In this document: in pieces, positions 1-9,004 of the stretch | Position numbering within the stretch: the first letter of the stretch is position 1 | Layout: the number at the start of each line of letters is the position of its first letter | Origin: Modestobacter marinus | Lineage (GTDB): Bacteria > Actinomycetota > Actinomycetes > Mycobacteriales > Geodermatophilaceae | Reading direction: 5' to 3' | Assembly: GCF_011758655.1 (NCBI RefSeq) | Contig: NZ_JAAMPA010000002.1 | Location: 806,001 to 870,000, forward strand | Length of the DNA stretch: 64,000 nucleotides | Position numbers and translations under genes: made by a program | The notes under the pieces: generated by a model | Told to the model about the DNA's origin: nothing | Databases searched by the model: none | Seen by the model: only the letters and a program-made list of their open reading frames with translations

Positions 1-164
1 TCGCCCTGCTGCACGAAGAGGTCGGCCACCGTCGTCCCGGCCTCGACCTCCACGTCGGCGTCGGTGTCCCGGAAGGCCAGGTCCAGGGCCGCCGCGACCG
101 CCGCGCCCACCGTCGACTTCCCCGACGCCGGCGGGCCGACCACGATCAGCACGGGGCCGGTCAC
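1..164 (-). CDS. aroK: Shikimate kinase, 3' part outside window
   Basis: Phosphorylates shikimate with ATP, step five of the chorismate pathway, in the cytoplasm. The visible N-terminal 54 residues start at a GTG (162-164) and carry a P-loop, GPPASGKSTVG, near residue 10, followed by a DTDADVE segment that fits the shikimate-binding D-x-D of the family. The gene begins 13 bases after the aroC stop on the same strand, so the two are probably cotranscribed as in other actinobacteria. An ATG overlapping the aroC stop runs into a stop after six codons, which leaves GTG as the likely start. The rest of the protein lies beyond base 1. Confidence 0.85.
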   Translation of the reverse strand, partial: MTGPVLIVVGPPASGKSTVGAAVAAALDLAFRDTDADVEVEAGTTVADLFVQQG

Positions 165-177
165 CGGGACGGGCCGC

Positions 178-1371
178 TCATCGGTAGGGCAGCGCGTCGA
201 GGTAGCCCTGCACGTTCCGCCGGGTCTCCGCCACCGAGTCACCGCCGAACTTCTCCAGCACCGCGTCGGCCAGCACGAGGGAGACCATGGCCTCCATCAC
301 CACGCTGCCGCGCGGCACCGCGCAGGCGTCGCTGCGCTGGTTGATCGCAACCGCGGCCTCGCCGGTGGCGGTGTCGATCGTGGCCAGGGCGCGAGGGACG
401 GTGCTGATCGGCTTCATCGCGGCGCGCACGCGCAGCACCTCGCCGTTGGTCATGCCGCCCTCGATGCCGCCGGCCCGGTCGGTGCGCCGGGAGAGGCTGC
501 GTCGTCCGTCTGCGGAGTCGTCCACGTCGATCTCGTCGTGGGCGACCGAGCCGCGCCGGCGTGCGGTCTCCAGCCCGTCACCGACCTCGACCGCCTTGAC
601 CGACTGCACGCCCATCAGGGCACCGGCCAGCCGGGAGTCCAGCCGGCGGTCCCAGTGCACGTGGCTGCCCAGGCCCGGCGGCAGGCCGTGGACGACGACC
701 TCGATGACCCCGCCCAGGGTGTCGCCGGACCGGCGGGCGTCGTCGATCTCGGCGGTCATCCGGGCGCTGGTGGCCGGGTCGGCGCAGCGCACCGGGTCCT
801 CGTCCAGCCGGGGGTTGTCCTCCGGGCCGGGCAGCACGCCCTCGGGGACGGTGACCGGGCCGATGCCCACCACGTGGCTGACCACCCGCACCCCGAGCAC
901 CTGGTGCAGGAACGCCTGCGCCACGGTGCCCAGCGCCACGCGGGCGGCGGTCTCCCGGGCGCTGGCCCGCTCCAGCACCGGGCGGACGTCGTCGAAGCCG
1001 TACTTCTGCATGCCCGCGAGGTCGGCGTGGCCGGGCCGGGGGCGGGTGAGCGGGGCGTTGCGCGCCTGCCCCTCGAGCACCTCGGGGTCGACCGGGTCGG
1101 CGGCCATGACGCTCTGCCACTTCGGCCACTCGGTGTTGCCGACCTGGACGGCGATCGGGCCGCCCTGGGTCACCCCGTGCCGGACGCCGCCGGTGAGGGT
1201 GACGACGTCCTCCTCGAAGCTCATCCGCGCGCTGCGGCCGTGGCCGAGACGGCGGCGGGAGAGCTGGGCGTCGAGGTCGGCCGTCTGCACCCGCACCCCG
1301 GCGGGCAGCCCCTCCAGGATGGCGGTGAGCTGTTGACCGTGCGACTCACCTGCGGTCAACCAGCGCAACAT
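178..1371 (-). CDS. aroC: Chorismate synthase
   Basis: Converts 5-enolpyruvylshikimate-3-phosphate to chorismate using reduced FMN, the last common step to aromatic amino acids, folates and quinones. The 397-residue length is normal for the family. The N-terminal GESHG signature is at residues 8-12, and a second signature-like segment, [13 protein letters not shown], follows near residue 45. ATG start. It lies directly upstream of aroK, and aroE is two genes further upstream on the same strand, so this is a compact shikimate-pathway cluster. Confidence 0.97.
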   Translation of the reverse strand: MLRWLTAGESHGQQLTAILEGLPAGVRVQTADLDAQLSRRRLGHGRSARMSFEEDVVTLTGGVRHGVTQGGPIAVQVGNTEWPKWQSVMAADPVDPEVLEGQARNAPLTRPRPGHADLAGMQKYGFDDVRPVLERASARETAARVALGTVAQAFLHQVLGVRVVSHVVGIGPVTVPEGVLPGPEDNPRLDEDPVRCADPATSARMTAEIDDARRSGDTLGGVIEVVVHGLPPGLGSHVHWDRRLDSRLAGALMGVQSVKAVEVGDGLETARRRGSVAHDEIDVDDSADGRRSLSRRTDRAGGIEGGMTNGEVLRVRAAMKPISTVPRALATIDTATGEAAVAINQRSDACAVPRGSVVMEAMVSLVLADAVLEKFGGDSVAETRRNVQGYLDALPYR

Positions 1372-1443
1372 GCCCGCGATCCTAGAAGAACGCCCTCCGC
1401 CCCCCTCCGCCGCGGGCCGTGGACGGGCTCCCGGAGTGCGGGC

Positions 1444-2094
1444 TCACGGCAGGGGCGCCGCCAGCGCCAGCGCGACGTAGGCGCCGCCCAGCAGCGGCGG
1501 ACCGAACGCCACGGCCGTGCGCCACCCGGCCCGCCCCAGGGCGACGAGCAGCAGCGCGCCGAGGGCCCCGAGGACGAACCCGGCCAGCACCCCCGCCGCC
1601 AGCACGCTCCACCCCACCCAGCCCAGCAGCAGACCGAGCAGGCCGAGCAGCTTCACGTCGCCGCCCCCGAACCCGCCGGGCTGGACCAGCCGGGCGACGG
1701 TGCCCAGCCCCCAGGCGACCGCTGCGGCGGCGACGGCGCGGCCGAGCGCGGGCCAGGTGCCCAGCACGGCGGCGTCCACCGACAACGCGAGGGCGACGAC
1801 GGCAGCCGCCGGGAGGACGACCCGGTCGGGCAGCCGGTGCCGCGCGACGTCGACCCCGGCCAGCACCACGGCCGCCGCGCCGAACCAGGCCAGGGCGACG
1901 GTGGCCGGCCGCGGCCCGGCGAGCGCGGGCGCAGCGGCGAGCGCCGCCGCGCCGGCGACCGCGGTGACCACCACCCGCCGGGACGACGGACGCGCCGCCC
2001 GGTCGCGTTCGGCCAGCCGGACCGTGATGGTGGCCAGCCACGGGCCGAGCAGCAGGCCGAGGACGGCGGCGGCGACGGTGAGCACCGCGGTCAC
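1444..2094 (-). CDS. Prepilin peptidase (A24 family), short form
   Basis: Probable membrane aspartyl protease that removes leader peptides from type IV or Tad pilin precursors. The 216-residue protein is almost entirely hydrophobic, with about six membrane segments. Two family aspartates are visible: one in VDVARHRLPD near residue 80 and one in the GGGDVKLLGLLGLLLG motif near residue 140. It lacks the N-terminal cysteine-rich methyltransferase domain of long prepilin peptidases, as is usual for Tad-type and actinobacterial versions. GTG start, ten bases after the aroE stop. A gene of this type also sits in the aro cluster of Mycobacterium. No pilin gene is present in this window, so the substrate is elsewhere. 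Confidence 0.8.
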   Translation of the reverse strand: MTAVLTVAAAVLGLLLGPWLATITVRLAERDRAARPSSRRVVVTAVAGAAALAAAPALAGPRPATVALAWFGAAAVVLAGVDVARHRLPDRVVLPAAAVVALALSVDAAVLGTWPALGRAVAAAAVAWGLGTVARLVQPGGFGGGDVKLLGLLGLLLGWVGWSVLAAGVLAGFVLGALGALLLVALGRAGWRTAVAFGPPLLGGAYVALALAAPLP

Positions 2095-2104
2095 CGGGGT
2101 GCGG

Positions 2105-2896
2105 TCAGGCGTCCAGCGCGGCGCGCATGGCCTCGATCGGCGCCGGCCGGCCGGTCATCAGCTCGACCTGGGCGGTGGCCTGCCAGAAGAGCACCTCCAG
2201 GCCGCTGATGGTCCGGCCGCCCGCGGCGTCCACGCGCTGGGCCAGCGGCGTCGGCCAGCCGGCGTAGAGCACGTCGAGCACCGTCTGCCCGCGTGACCAG
2301 GTGAGCTCGGCGACGGCCTCCTGGCCGGAGACCGGGACCGTGCTGACCACCACCGGCGCGGTGAGCGTGCCGGTGCGGTCCAGCCGCTGGACGTCGGCGC
2401 TCACCCCGAGGGCAGCGAGCACGCGGAGCAGGTCACCGGCCCGCGCCGGCTCCCGGACGACGACGTCCACGTGCTGGGCGCCGAGGGAGGCGAGCGCGGT
2501 GGCCGCGGCGGCCGCCGTCCCGCCGGCCCCGAGGACGGCGGCGTGCTCGACCTGCTCGACACCGCCCAGCTGGAGGGCCATGCCCACGCCGGCGACGTCG
2601 GTGTTCTCCGCCCGCCACCCGGCCTCGGTGCGCAGCAGGGTGTTCGCGGCGCCCAGCAGGCGCGGCAGCTGGTCGACCTCATCGGCCACCGCCACCGCGG
2701 CCTGCTTGCAGGGCATGGTCACCGAGAAGCCGCGCCACTCGGGCCCGAGGCCGGCCAGCAGCACCGGCAGCTCCTCGGCTCCCACGTCCAGGGCGTCGTA
2801 GCGCCAGTCGTCCAGGCCGAGCGCGGCGTAGGCCGCCCGGTGGAGCAACGGCGACAGGGAGTGCCCGACCGGCCGGCCGAGGACAGCTGCCCTCAT
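2105..2896 (-). CDS. aroE: Shikimate dehydrogenase
   Basis: NADPH-dependent reduction of 3-dehydroshikimate to shikimate in the cytoplasm. The start is placed at the ATG giving MRAAVLGRPVGHSLSP, which puts the substrate-binding S-x-S segment at residues 13-15; the upstream extension of the frame has no family similarity. Catalytic Lys64 is in FSVTMPCK and the partner Asp100 in ENTD. A nucleotide-binding GAGGTAAAA loop is near residue 120. Length of 263 residues is typical. The gene lies 28 bases downstream of mltG. Confidence 0.95.
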   Translation of the reverse strand: MRAAVLGRPVGHSLSPLLHRAAYAALGLDDWRYDALDVGAEELPVLLAGLGPEWRGFSVTMPCKQAAVAVADEVDQLPRLLGAANTLLRTEAGWRAENTDVAGVGMALQLGGVEQVEHAAVLGAGGTAAAAATALASLGAQHVDVVVREPARAGDLLRVLAALGVSADVQRLDRTGTLTAPVVVSTVPVSGQEAVAELTWSRGQTVLDVLYAGWPTPLAQRVDAAGGRTISGLEVLFWQATAQVELMTGRPAPIEAMRAALDA

Positions 2897-2924
2897 GCCG
2901 GCCGGACCGGGGTGCGACCGGGTG

Positions 2925-4979
2925 TCAATTGCCCGGGTTGTCCCGCAGCCACTGCTGGAACAGCAGCACGTTCTGCTGGTGCTCGGCGCCGGTGGCGGCG
3001 AAGCGGGTCTCCCCGGTGTCGGGGTCGACCACCACGAAGAAGCGCCAGTCGCCCGGGGTGGGGGCCAGCACCGCGCGCAGCGCCTCCTCACCGGGGTTGT
3101 TGATGGCGCCGGGCGGCAGGCCCGGGTGGACGTAGGTGTTGTAGAGGGAGGGGTTGGCGCGGTCCTCGGCGCTGGTGGTGATCCCGGCCTTGTCGTTGGC
3201 GTAGTTCACCGTGGTGTCCAGCTGCAGCGGCATGCCGTCGGCCAGCCGGTTCTCCAGCACCCGGGCGACCTTGCCCATGTCCTCGATCGAGCCGGCCTCG
3301 GCCTGCACCAGGCTGGCCTTGGTCAGCACCGTGAGCCGCTGCTCCACCGGGATCTGCAGCTCGGTGAGCACCTGGTCGGTGCGCGCCACCATCTCGCTGA
3401 GCACCTCGACCGCGGTCTCGCCGGGCTCGATGTCGTAGGTGGCCGGGAAGAGGAAGCCCTCCAGCAGGCCGTTGGCGTAGGCGGGCAGCCCCAGCTGCGC
3501 GGGGTCGGCGGCCGCCGCCTCCAGCTCGGCGAGCGGCAGACCGGTCTCGTCGGCCAGTCGCTGCAGCACCTGGGTGACGCGCAGGCCCTCGGGGAGAGTG
3601 ACCCGGGTGACCTGGCGGGACGCCGGGTCCAGCAGCAGGTCGAGGGCGGCCTGCCCGGACATCTGCTGGCGCAGGCGGTAGACGCCGGGCTGGATGCCGG
3701 TCGCGGCCGGGTTGGCCTCGGCCGCCTCGGTGAACGGCGCCACCGAGGCGATGACGTCGGCCTCGACCAGCGTGTTGCCGATGGCCCGCAGCGAGTCGCC
3801 GGGCTCGACCCGGACGTCGACCTCGCCGGTGCCGGTGCCGGTGTAGTCCTCGGCCACCGGGTTCACCTGGTTCCAGAGGGCCTTGCCACCGACGACGATC
3901 CCCGCGATCAGCGCGGCCAGGACGACCAGGGACAGGCCGACGACCACCGGGCCCCGGCGCCGGCGGCGTCCACCGCGCCCGCGGCGACCGCCGCCGACCC
4001 CGCCGTCGTCGTGTCCGTCGTGGTCGTCGTAGTACTCGTCGTGGTGCTCGTCGTGGTCACCGCCGCCGACGACGTCGAGGCCGCCGGTCTGCGGGGCCGC
4101 GGAGGCGTCCGGGGCGAAGGGACCGTCGTCGTGGGGGTCGTGATGATCGGGGTCGAGGTCGCCCTCGTCGCGCCCGTCTCGTTCGGAGACCATCCGCCAG
4201 CCCTCCTCGTCCGGGTCGGGGCCGTCGACGGTCAGTGCGGCGTGCACCACGGTCGCCGGCTCATCGACAGGCGTGTCCCGAGATGCGGTGTGCACCTCGG
4301 CGCCGCGCTCCCCGGTGACGAGCCCGGCCAGCGCACCGGAGGGCCCGCTCGTCGGGACCGACGACGGTCCAACCGGCCCGGGAACGGGACGGTTGGCTGC
4401 CGACAGCCAACCAGGGTCGGTCCCGGCGTCGGCGAACCGGTCCGCCCGGACGTGGTCGGCGGTGCTGGGTTCGGTGGGCGGCCGGGGGGTCGGGACGCGC
4501 CGGCCGGCGGCCGGACCGGTGCCGTGCGCCGCTCCGCCGAGGGCCGGGACGGCCGGCGGTGCGGCCGGCATCTCGGTGGTCCGCGGGACGGCGACCTCCC
4601 GGGCGCGTGCGCCGGGGACGGCCCCGACCGGGCCCCGGGGAGCCGCCGCAGCCGAGGGGGCCGCGCTGCGCCGAGCGAGGTCGAAGGCGCTCACGTCGAG
4701 GCCGGCGGCCGCGAGACCGGCGTCGGCGATGCCGGAGGCGGCGAGCCCGGTGATCTCCACGTCGGCGACGTCGACACCACCGCCCACCGCGCGGATCCCG
4801 GCACCGGTGTCCGGGGCGTACCGGCGGCGTCGGCGCGGGCGGAGCGTGGCGTCGGCGGGGTCGTCGGGCAGCTGCAGGGTCGCAGCGCCCGCCCAGGCGG
4901 CCAGGAAGTCGGCTGCCGGGCGCCCGGCATCGGCGTCGGAGTGGCGGCCGCCCGGAGGCGGCTGGATCGGGCCCGTCAC
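2925..4979 (-). CDS. mltG: Endolytic transglycosylase MltG with very long N-terminal region
   Basis: Membrane-anchored lytic transglycosylase that cuts nascent glycan strands and is thought to terminate their elongation. Residues 1-340 look disordered, with many Pro, Ala and Asp and a His/Asp/Tyr-rich stretch at about 277-325. They are followed by an Arg-rich segment, one membrane helix at about 344-366, and a normal LysM-like plus YceG catalytic region. The catalytic glutamate is in VQAEAGSIEDMGKVARV, and the LQLDTTVNY segment follows. The GTG start overlaps the ruvX stop by four bases, which supports the long form. An in-frame ATG at 4191-4193 would give a protein of about 420 residues and is the alternative start. 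ruvX-mltG-aroE is a conserved actinobacterial order. Confidence 0.9.
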   Translation of the reverse strand: MTGPIQPPPGGRHSDADAGRPAADFLAAWAGAATLQLPDDPADATLRPRRRRRYAPDTGAGIRAVGGGVDVADVEITGLAASGIADAGLAAAGLDVSAFDLARRSAAPSAAAAPRGPVGAVPGARAREVAVPRTTEMPAAPPAVPALGGAAHGTGPAAGRRVPTPRPPTEPSTADHVRADRFADAGTDPGWLSAANRPVPGPVGPSSVPTSGPSGALAGLVTGERGAEVHTASRDTPVDEPATVVHAALTVDGPDPDEEGWRMVSERDGRDEGDLDPDHHDPHDDGPFAPDASAAPQTGGLDVVGGGDHDEHHDEYYDDHDGHDDGGVGGGRRGRGGRRRRRGPVVVGLSLVVLAALIAGIVVGGKALWNQVNPVAEDYTGTGTGEVDVRVEPGDSLRAIGNTLVEADVIASVAPFTEAAEANPAATGIQPGVYRLRQQMSGQAALDLLLDPASRQVTRVTLPEGLRVTQVLQRLADETGLPLAELEAAAADPAQLGLPAYANGLLEGFLFPATYDIEPGETAVEVLSEMVARTDQVLTELQIPVEQRLTVLTKASLVQAEAGSIEDMGKVARVLENRLADGMPLQLDTTVNYANDKAGITTSAEDRANPSLYNTYVHPGLPPGAINNPGEEALRAVLAPTPGDWRFFVVVDPDTGETRFAATGAEHQQNVLLFQQWLRDNPGN

Positions 4980-5458
4980 GAGTGGCGCCCCCTGAGGTCG
5001 GGGCCAGTGCGTCGTCGCTCGTCGAGATGGCTCTGCAGGATCACCACGGCCGCCGCCTGGTCGATCACCGAGCGCTGGCGGCGGGCATCGATGCCGCCGG
5101 CGCGCAGGTGACTCGCTGCGGTCACGGTGGAGAGCCTCTCGTCGACGAGGTGCACCGGGACGTTCCCGATGCGACTGGCCAGGGCTTCAGCGTATGCACT
5201 GGCATCTCTTGCCGACGCGCCCGACGCTCCGGACAGGTGCTTTGGCAATCCCACAACCACCTCGACCACCTCGTGTGTCACAACCAGCTCAGCGAGGTGG
5301 TCCAGGTCCCGCTCGTCCTTCGCGCGCCGGACCGTCTCCAGCGGGCTGGCCAGCATGCCGGTGGCGTCGGACAGCGCGAGCCCGACGCGGACGGTCCCGA
5401 CGTCGACCCCGAGTCGACGGCCGGGCACCCAGGCCGGCCCGGTTCCCTCAGTCGCCAT
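4976..5458 (-). CDS. ruvX: RuvX/YqgF-type Holliday junction resolvase-like nuclease
   Basis: RNase H-fold protein of the YqgF family, implicated in pre-16S rRNA processing and suggested to act on Holliday junctions. The start is the ATG giving MATEGTGPAW; 160 residues fits the family. The RNase H core begins with LGVDVGTVRVGLALSD near residue 17. The VDERLST motif and the C-terminal DQAAAVVILQSHLD carry the other conserved acidic residues. The frame is open upstream of the ATG only because of the 15-bp repeats described below, so longer versions are unlikely. It overlaps the upstream ORF by 11 bases and mltG by four. Confidence 0.93.
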   Translation of the reverse strand: MATEGTGPAWVPGRRLGVDVGTVRVGLALSDATGMLASPLETVRRAKDERDLDHLAELVVTHEVVEVVVGLPKHLSGASGASARDASAYAEALASRIGNVPVHLVDERLSTVTAASHLRAGGIDARRQRSVIDQAAAVVILQSHLDERRRTGPDLRGRHS

Positions 5459-5981
5459 CGCGGGCGCCCTCGTGCCGCGGCACGGCTGCGGGGTGGGGGC
5501 GGGCAGCCCGGGGCACCCGCGGCGGGTAACCGCCGAGCTCGAGCCGACCGGTCTCCGGCGGCCGGGCGGCAGGCTGCTGGACGGTGACCGGCGGCCCGGC
5601 GGGTGGCCCACCGGGCCCGGGGACCGGGAAGGGCACCCGCTCGGTGCGGTGCCGGCCGTCGTGCCCACCGTCCTGCACAGCACCGTCACGCACAGCACCG
5701 TCGCCCGCGGCGCCGTCCTGCACGGCGCCGTCCTGCATGGCTCCCTCACGCCCGGCGCCGTTCTGCCCGGCGCCGTCCTGCACAGCGCCGTCCTGCACAG
5801 CGCCGTCCTGCACAACGCCCTCACGCACGGCACCGTCCTGCACAGCGCCGTCCGGGGCGGCGCCGTCCCTGGGCGGCGTGGCGGTGTCCGCTCGCGCGGC
5901 GGCCGGCACCGGCGGGCGACCGGCCCGCCTGGTCCGCTCCTCCACGGGCCCGGTGCCGAACCCGTCGGACGCCTCGCTCAC
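5448..5981 (-). CDS. Uncharacterised low-complexity ORF with DGAVQ pentapeptide repeats
   Basis: I do not recognise this 177-residue product. Its GTG start overlaps the alaS stop (GTGA) and its end overlaps the ruvX start by 11 bases, so translational coupling is plausible. Residues 39-106 consist of about thirteen five-residue units close to D-G-A-V-Q, and the C-terminal third is rich in Pro, Arg and Gly. No membrane segment, signal peptide or known domain is visible. Because the repeat unit is 15 bases, several frames stay open, so coding is not proven. The position between alaS and ruvX and both start/stop overlaps argue for translation. Confidence 0.45.
   Translation of the reverse strand: MSEASDGFGTGPVEERTRRAGRPPVPAAARADTATPPRDGAAPDGAVQDGAVREGVVQDGAVQDGAVQDGAGQNGAGREGAMQDGAVQDGAAGDGAVRDGAVQDGGHDGRHRTERVPFPVPGPGGPPAGPPVTVQQPAARPPETGRLELGGYPPRVPRAARPHPAAVPRHEGARDGD
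5664..5867. repeat. 15-bp minisatellite, about 13 units
   Basis: Imperfect tandem repeat of a 15-base unit close to GCGCCGTCCTGCACA on the plus strand. Units differ mainly at two or three positions. It lies wholly inside the ORF between alaS and ruvX and encodes its DGAVQ units. The length, a multiple of three, preserves the frame whatever the copy number. Confidence 0.85.
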
Positions 5982-8647
5982 GTCGTGGCCGCTCCGATCA
6001 TCTGCTCGACGGCCGCCAGGGCGGCAGGGATGCCGGAGGGGTCGGTACCGCCACCCTGCGCCACGTCGGCCTTGCCACCACCGCGACCGCCCACCGCCGG
6101 CGCCGCAGCCCGCAGCAGGTCGTTCGCCGACAGGCCCTGCTGCTGCGCCGCCGGGTTGACGGCGGCCACCAGTGCCACCTTGCCGTCCGCGGCCGAGGCG
6201 AGCAACACCGCCGCCGCCCGTTCACCGAGCCGACCGCGGACGTCCAGGGCGAGGCCGCGCAGGTCGCCACCGGACAGCCCGGCCGGCGCGCCGGTCACGA
6301 CGGCCACCCCGCCGAGGTCGCGGGCGCCGGCAGCCAGGTCCCCGGCGGCCGCCAGGGTCTGCCGGGCGCGCAGGTCGGCGAGCTCCTTGTCGGCCTCGCG
6401 CAGCCGCTCCAGCATCCCGCTCACCCGGTCGGCGATGCCGTCCTGCGGGGTCTTGAGCAGGTCTGCGAGCTGACGGACGAGATCGCGCTCCCGCGCCAGG
6501 TACCGGAAGCCCTCCAGGCCCACCGCGGCCTCGACCCGGCGGGCCCCAGAGCCGACCGAGCTCTCCCCGGTCAGCGCGAGGGTGCCGATCTGCGCGCTGC
6601 CGTGCACGTGGGTGCCACCGCAGAGCTCCCGGGACCACTCGCCGCCGATCTCCACGACCCGCACCTGCTCGCCGTAGGTCTCGCCGAACAGCGCCAGGGC
6701 GCCGAACTCCCGCGCCTCGGGCAGCGTCATGTACAGCGCGCGGACCCCGTGGTCGGCCCGGACGGCGGCGTTGGCGACGTCCTCGACGTCGATCCGCTGC
6801 TGCGCGGACAGCGCGCCCTGCCAGGCGAAGTCCAGTCGCAGGTAGCCCGGCCGGTTGTAGGACCCGGACTGCAGCGCCTGCGGGCCCAGCACCTGGCGCA
6901 GCGCGGCGTGCACCACGTGCGTGCCGGAGTGCGCCTGGCAGGCGGAGAGCCGCCACTCGCGGTCGACCTGGGCGGTGAGCTCGGTGCCGGCCCGCAGCTC
7001 CCCCTCCAGCACCCGCACCTGGTGGGCGACCAGGCCCTTGACCGGGCGCTGGACGTCGATGACCTCGGCCCGGCCGCCGTCCCAGGTCAGCTCGCCGGCA
7101 TCGGCGACCTGGCCACCGGACTCGGCGTAGAAGGGCGTCCGGTCCAGCACGACCCGGGTGACCGAGCCCGGCCCGACGACCGGCTCGCCGTCGGTGTCCT
7201 CCTCGTCGACCACCCCGAGCACGCGGGAGTCGGTGCGCAGGGTGTCGTAGGCGCGCCAGTCGGTGGGCCCGTGCTCGCCCAGCAGTCGCCGGTAGGCCAG
7301 CACGTCGACCGCGCCGGTGCGCTTGGCGCGGGCGTCCGCGCGGGCCCGGTCCCGCTGCTCCTTCATCAGGGCACGGAAGCCGTCCTCGTCGACGGTCACG
7401 CCCTGCTCGGCGGCCATCTCCAGGGTCACGTCGATCGGGAAGCCGTAGGTGTCGTGCAGCGAGAAGGCCTGCTCCCCCGACAGCGCGGGGGTGCCGGCCT
7501 TCCGCGCCTGGCCGACGGCGGTGTCGAACAGCGCCGTGCCGGCGGTGAGGGTGCGCCGGAACGCCTCCTCCTCGGCATAGGCGATCCCCGAGATGCGGGC
7601 GAAGTCGGTGGCCAGCTCGGGGTAGCTGGGGCTCATCGCGTCGCGGGAGACCGGCAGCAGCTCCGGCAGCGACGCCTCCTCGACCCCGAGCAGCTTCATC
7701 GACCGGACGGCGCGGCGGAGCAGCCGGCGCAGGATGTAGCCCCGCCCCTCGTTGCCCGGCGTCACGCCGTCGCCGATGAGCATCAGGCCGCTGCGCACGT
7801 GGTCGGCGACGACCCGCAGCCGCACGTCGGCCTCGTGGTCGGCGCCGTACCGCACGCCGGCGAGCTCGGCGGCCCGGTGCAGCACGGGCGCGACCTGGTC
7901 GATCTCGTACATGTTGTCGACGCCCTGGAGCAGGAAGGCCACCCGCTCCAGGCCCATGCCGGTGTCGATGTTCTTCTTCGGCAGCTCACCGAGGATCGGG
8001 AACTCCTTGCCCTCCCCCGGGCCCCGCTCGAACTGCATGAAGACCAGGTTCCAGATCTCCAGGTACCGGTCACCGGTGGGATCGGACTCCGGCCCGCCCT
8101 CGGGGCCGTAGGCCGGCCCGCGGTCGTAGTGGATCTCCGAGCAGGGCCCGGCCGGGCCGGCCGCGCCGGTGGACCAGTAGTTGTCGTCCTTGCCGCGTCG
8201 CTGGATGCGCTCGGCCGGGACGTAGGCCCGCCAGGCGTCGAACGCCTCGTCGTCGTCCAGGTAGACCGTGGGCCAGATCCGCTCGGCCTCCAGCCCCAGG
8301 CCGCCGTCCTCGACCTTGCCCGTCACCAGCTCCCAGGCGAACTGGATCGCCTCGGCCTTGAAGTAGTCGCCGAAGGAGAAGTTGCCGTTCATCTGGAAGA
8401 ACGTGCCGTGCCGGGTGGTCTTGCCCACCTCCTCGATGTCGAGGGTGCGCACGCACTTCTGCACGCTGGTGGCGCGCGGGTACGGCGCCGGCTCACGGCC
8501 GGTGAGGTACGGGATGAACGGCACCATCCCGGCCACCGTGAACAGCAGCGAGGGGTCCGGCGACACCAGCGAGGCGCTCGGGACGACGGTGTGCCCCCGC
8601 TGCTCGAAGTGCTCCAGGAAGCGGCGGCGGATCTCGGCGGTCTGCAT
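5978..8647 (-). CDS. alaS: Alanine-tRNA ligase
   Basis: Class II aminoacyl-tRNA synthetase that charges tRNA-Ala and deacylates Ser- and Gly-tRNA-Ala. The 889-residue chain has the catalytic core at the N terminus (MQTAEIRRRFLEHFEQRGH, then FFQMNGNFSFGDYFK). The editing domain has its HxxxH in AHSGTHVVHAAL and its zinc ligands in the later CGGTHVHGSAQIG. The C-terminal glycine-rich domain ends near residue 885. ATG start. Two small membrane-protein genes lie upstream on the same strand, a usual actinobacterial arrangement. Confidence 0.98.
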   Translation of the reverse strand: MQTAEIRRRFLEHFEQRGHTVVPSASLVSPDPSLLFTVAGMVPFIPYLTGREPAPYPRATSVQKCVRTLDIEEVGKTTRHGTFFQMNGNFSFGDYFKAEAIQFAWELVTGKVEDGGLGLEAERIWPTVYLDDDEAFDAWRAYVPAERIQRRGKDDNYWSTGAAGPAGPCSEIHYDRGPAYGPEGGPESDPTGDRYLEIWNLVFMQFERGPGEGKEFPILGELPKKNIDTGMGLERVAFLLQGVDNMYEIDQVAPVLHRAAELAGVRYGADHEADVRLRVVADHVRSGLMLIGDGVTPGNEGRGYILRRLLRRAVRSMKLLGVEEASLPELLPVSRDAMSPSYPELATDFARISGIAYAEEEAFRRTLTAGTALFDTAVGQARKAGTPALSGEQAFSLHDTYGFPIDVTLEMAAEQGVTVDEDGFRALMKEQRDRARADARAKRTGAVDVLAYRRLLGEHGPTDWRAYDTLRTDSRVLGVVDEEDTDGEPVVGPGSVTRVVLDRTPFYAESGGQVADAGELTWDGGRAEVIDVQRPVKGLVAHQVRVLEGELRAGTELTAQVDREWRLSACQAHSGTHVVHAALRQVLGPQALQSGSYNRPGYLRLDFAWQGALSAQQRIDVEDVANAAVRADHGVRALYMTLPEAREFGALALFGETYGEQVRVVEIGGEWSRELCGGTHVHGSAQIGTLALTGESSVGSGARRVEAAVGLEGFRYLARERDLVRQLADLLKTPQDGIADRVSGMLERLREADKELADLRARQTLAAAGDLAAGARDLGGVAVVTGAPAGLSGGDLRGLALDVRGRLGERAAAVLLASAADGKVALVAAVNPAAQQQGLSANDLLRAAAPAVGGRGGGKADVAQGGGTDPSGIPAALAAVEQMIGAATT

Positions 8648-8704
8648 GCGGGTGGTCTCGGTCCTTCAGCGCGGGGTGGGCGCAGGCGCCCGGGGGGAGG
8701 TGGT

Positions 8705-9004
8705 TCAGCTGTCCGCGGCGTGTGCCCCGCCACGGCGGGGCAGGGCGGCAGGCAGGTCGGCAGCGCCGCTCTCCGGCAGCGGGGCGTCGAGGCCCGTGCC
8801 GGCACGCAGCTCGTCCTCCCGCACCGCGGCGGCGGCGCGGACGTCGGCGCCGAAGTCACCGATCGCCTCGGCCAGGTCGCGCAGCCCGTCGGCGAGGTTG
8901 GCGGCCAGGCTCTGCGGGGTCAGCTTCTCCGCGGTCTGCGACAGCTTGCGGACGACGAGCGCACCGATGGTGATGCCCATGGCCAGCCAGAACAGCCGGC
9001 GCAT
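8705..9004 (-). CDS. Small membrane-anchored protein, DUF6167-like
   Basis: A 99-residue protein with one N-terminal membrane segment (residues about 3-20) and a predicted helical, partly amphipathic remainder. The opening MRRLFWLAMGITIGALVVRK resembles the DUF6167 family found between alaS and a DUF948 gene in many actinobacteria. Function is unknown. Its ATG overlaps the stop of the upstream DUF948 gene by one base (TGATG), so coupled translation is likely. Confidence 0.75.
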   Translation of the reverse strand: MRRLFWLAMGITIGALVVRKLSQTAEKLTPQSLAANLADGLRDLAEAIGDFGADVRAAAAVREDELRAGTGLDAPLPESGAADLPAALPRRGGAHAADS

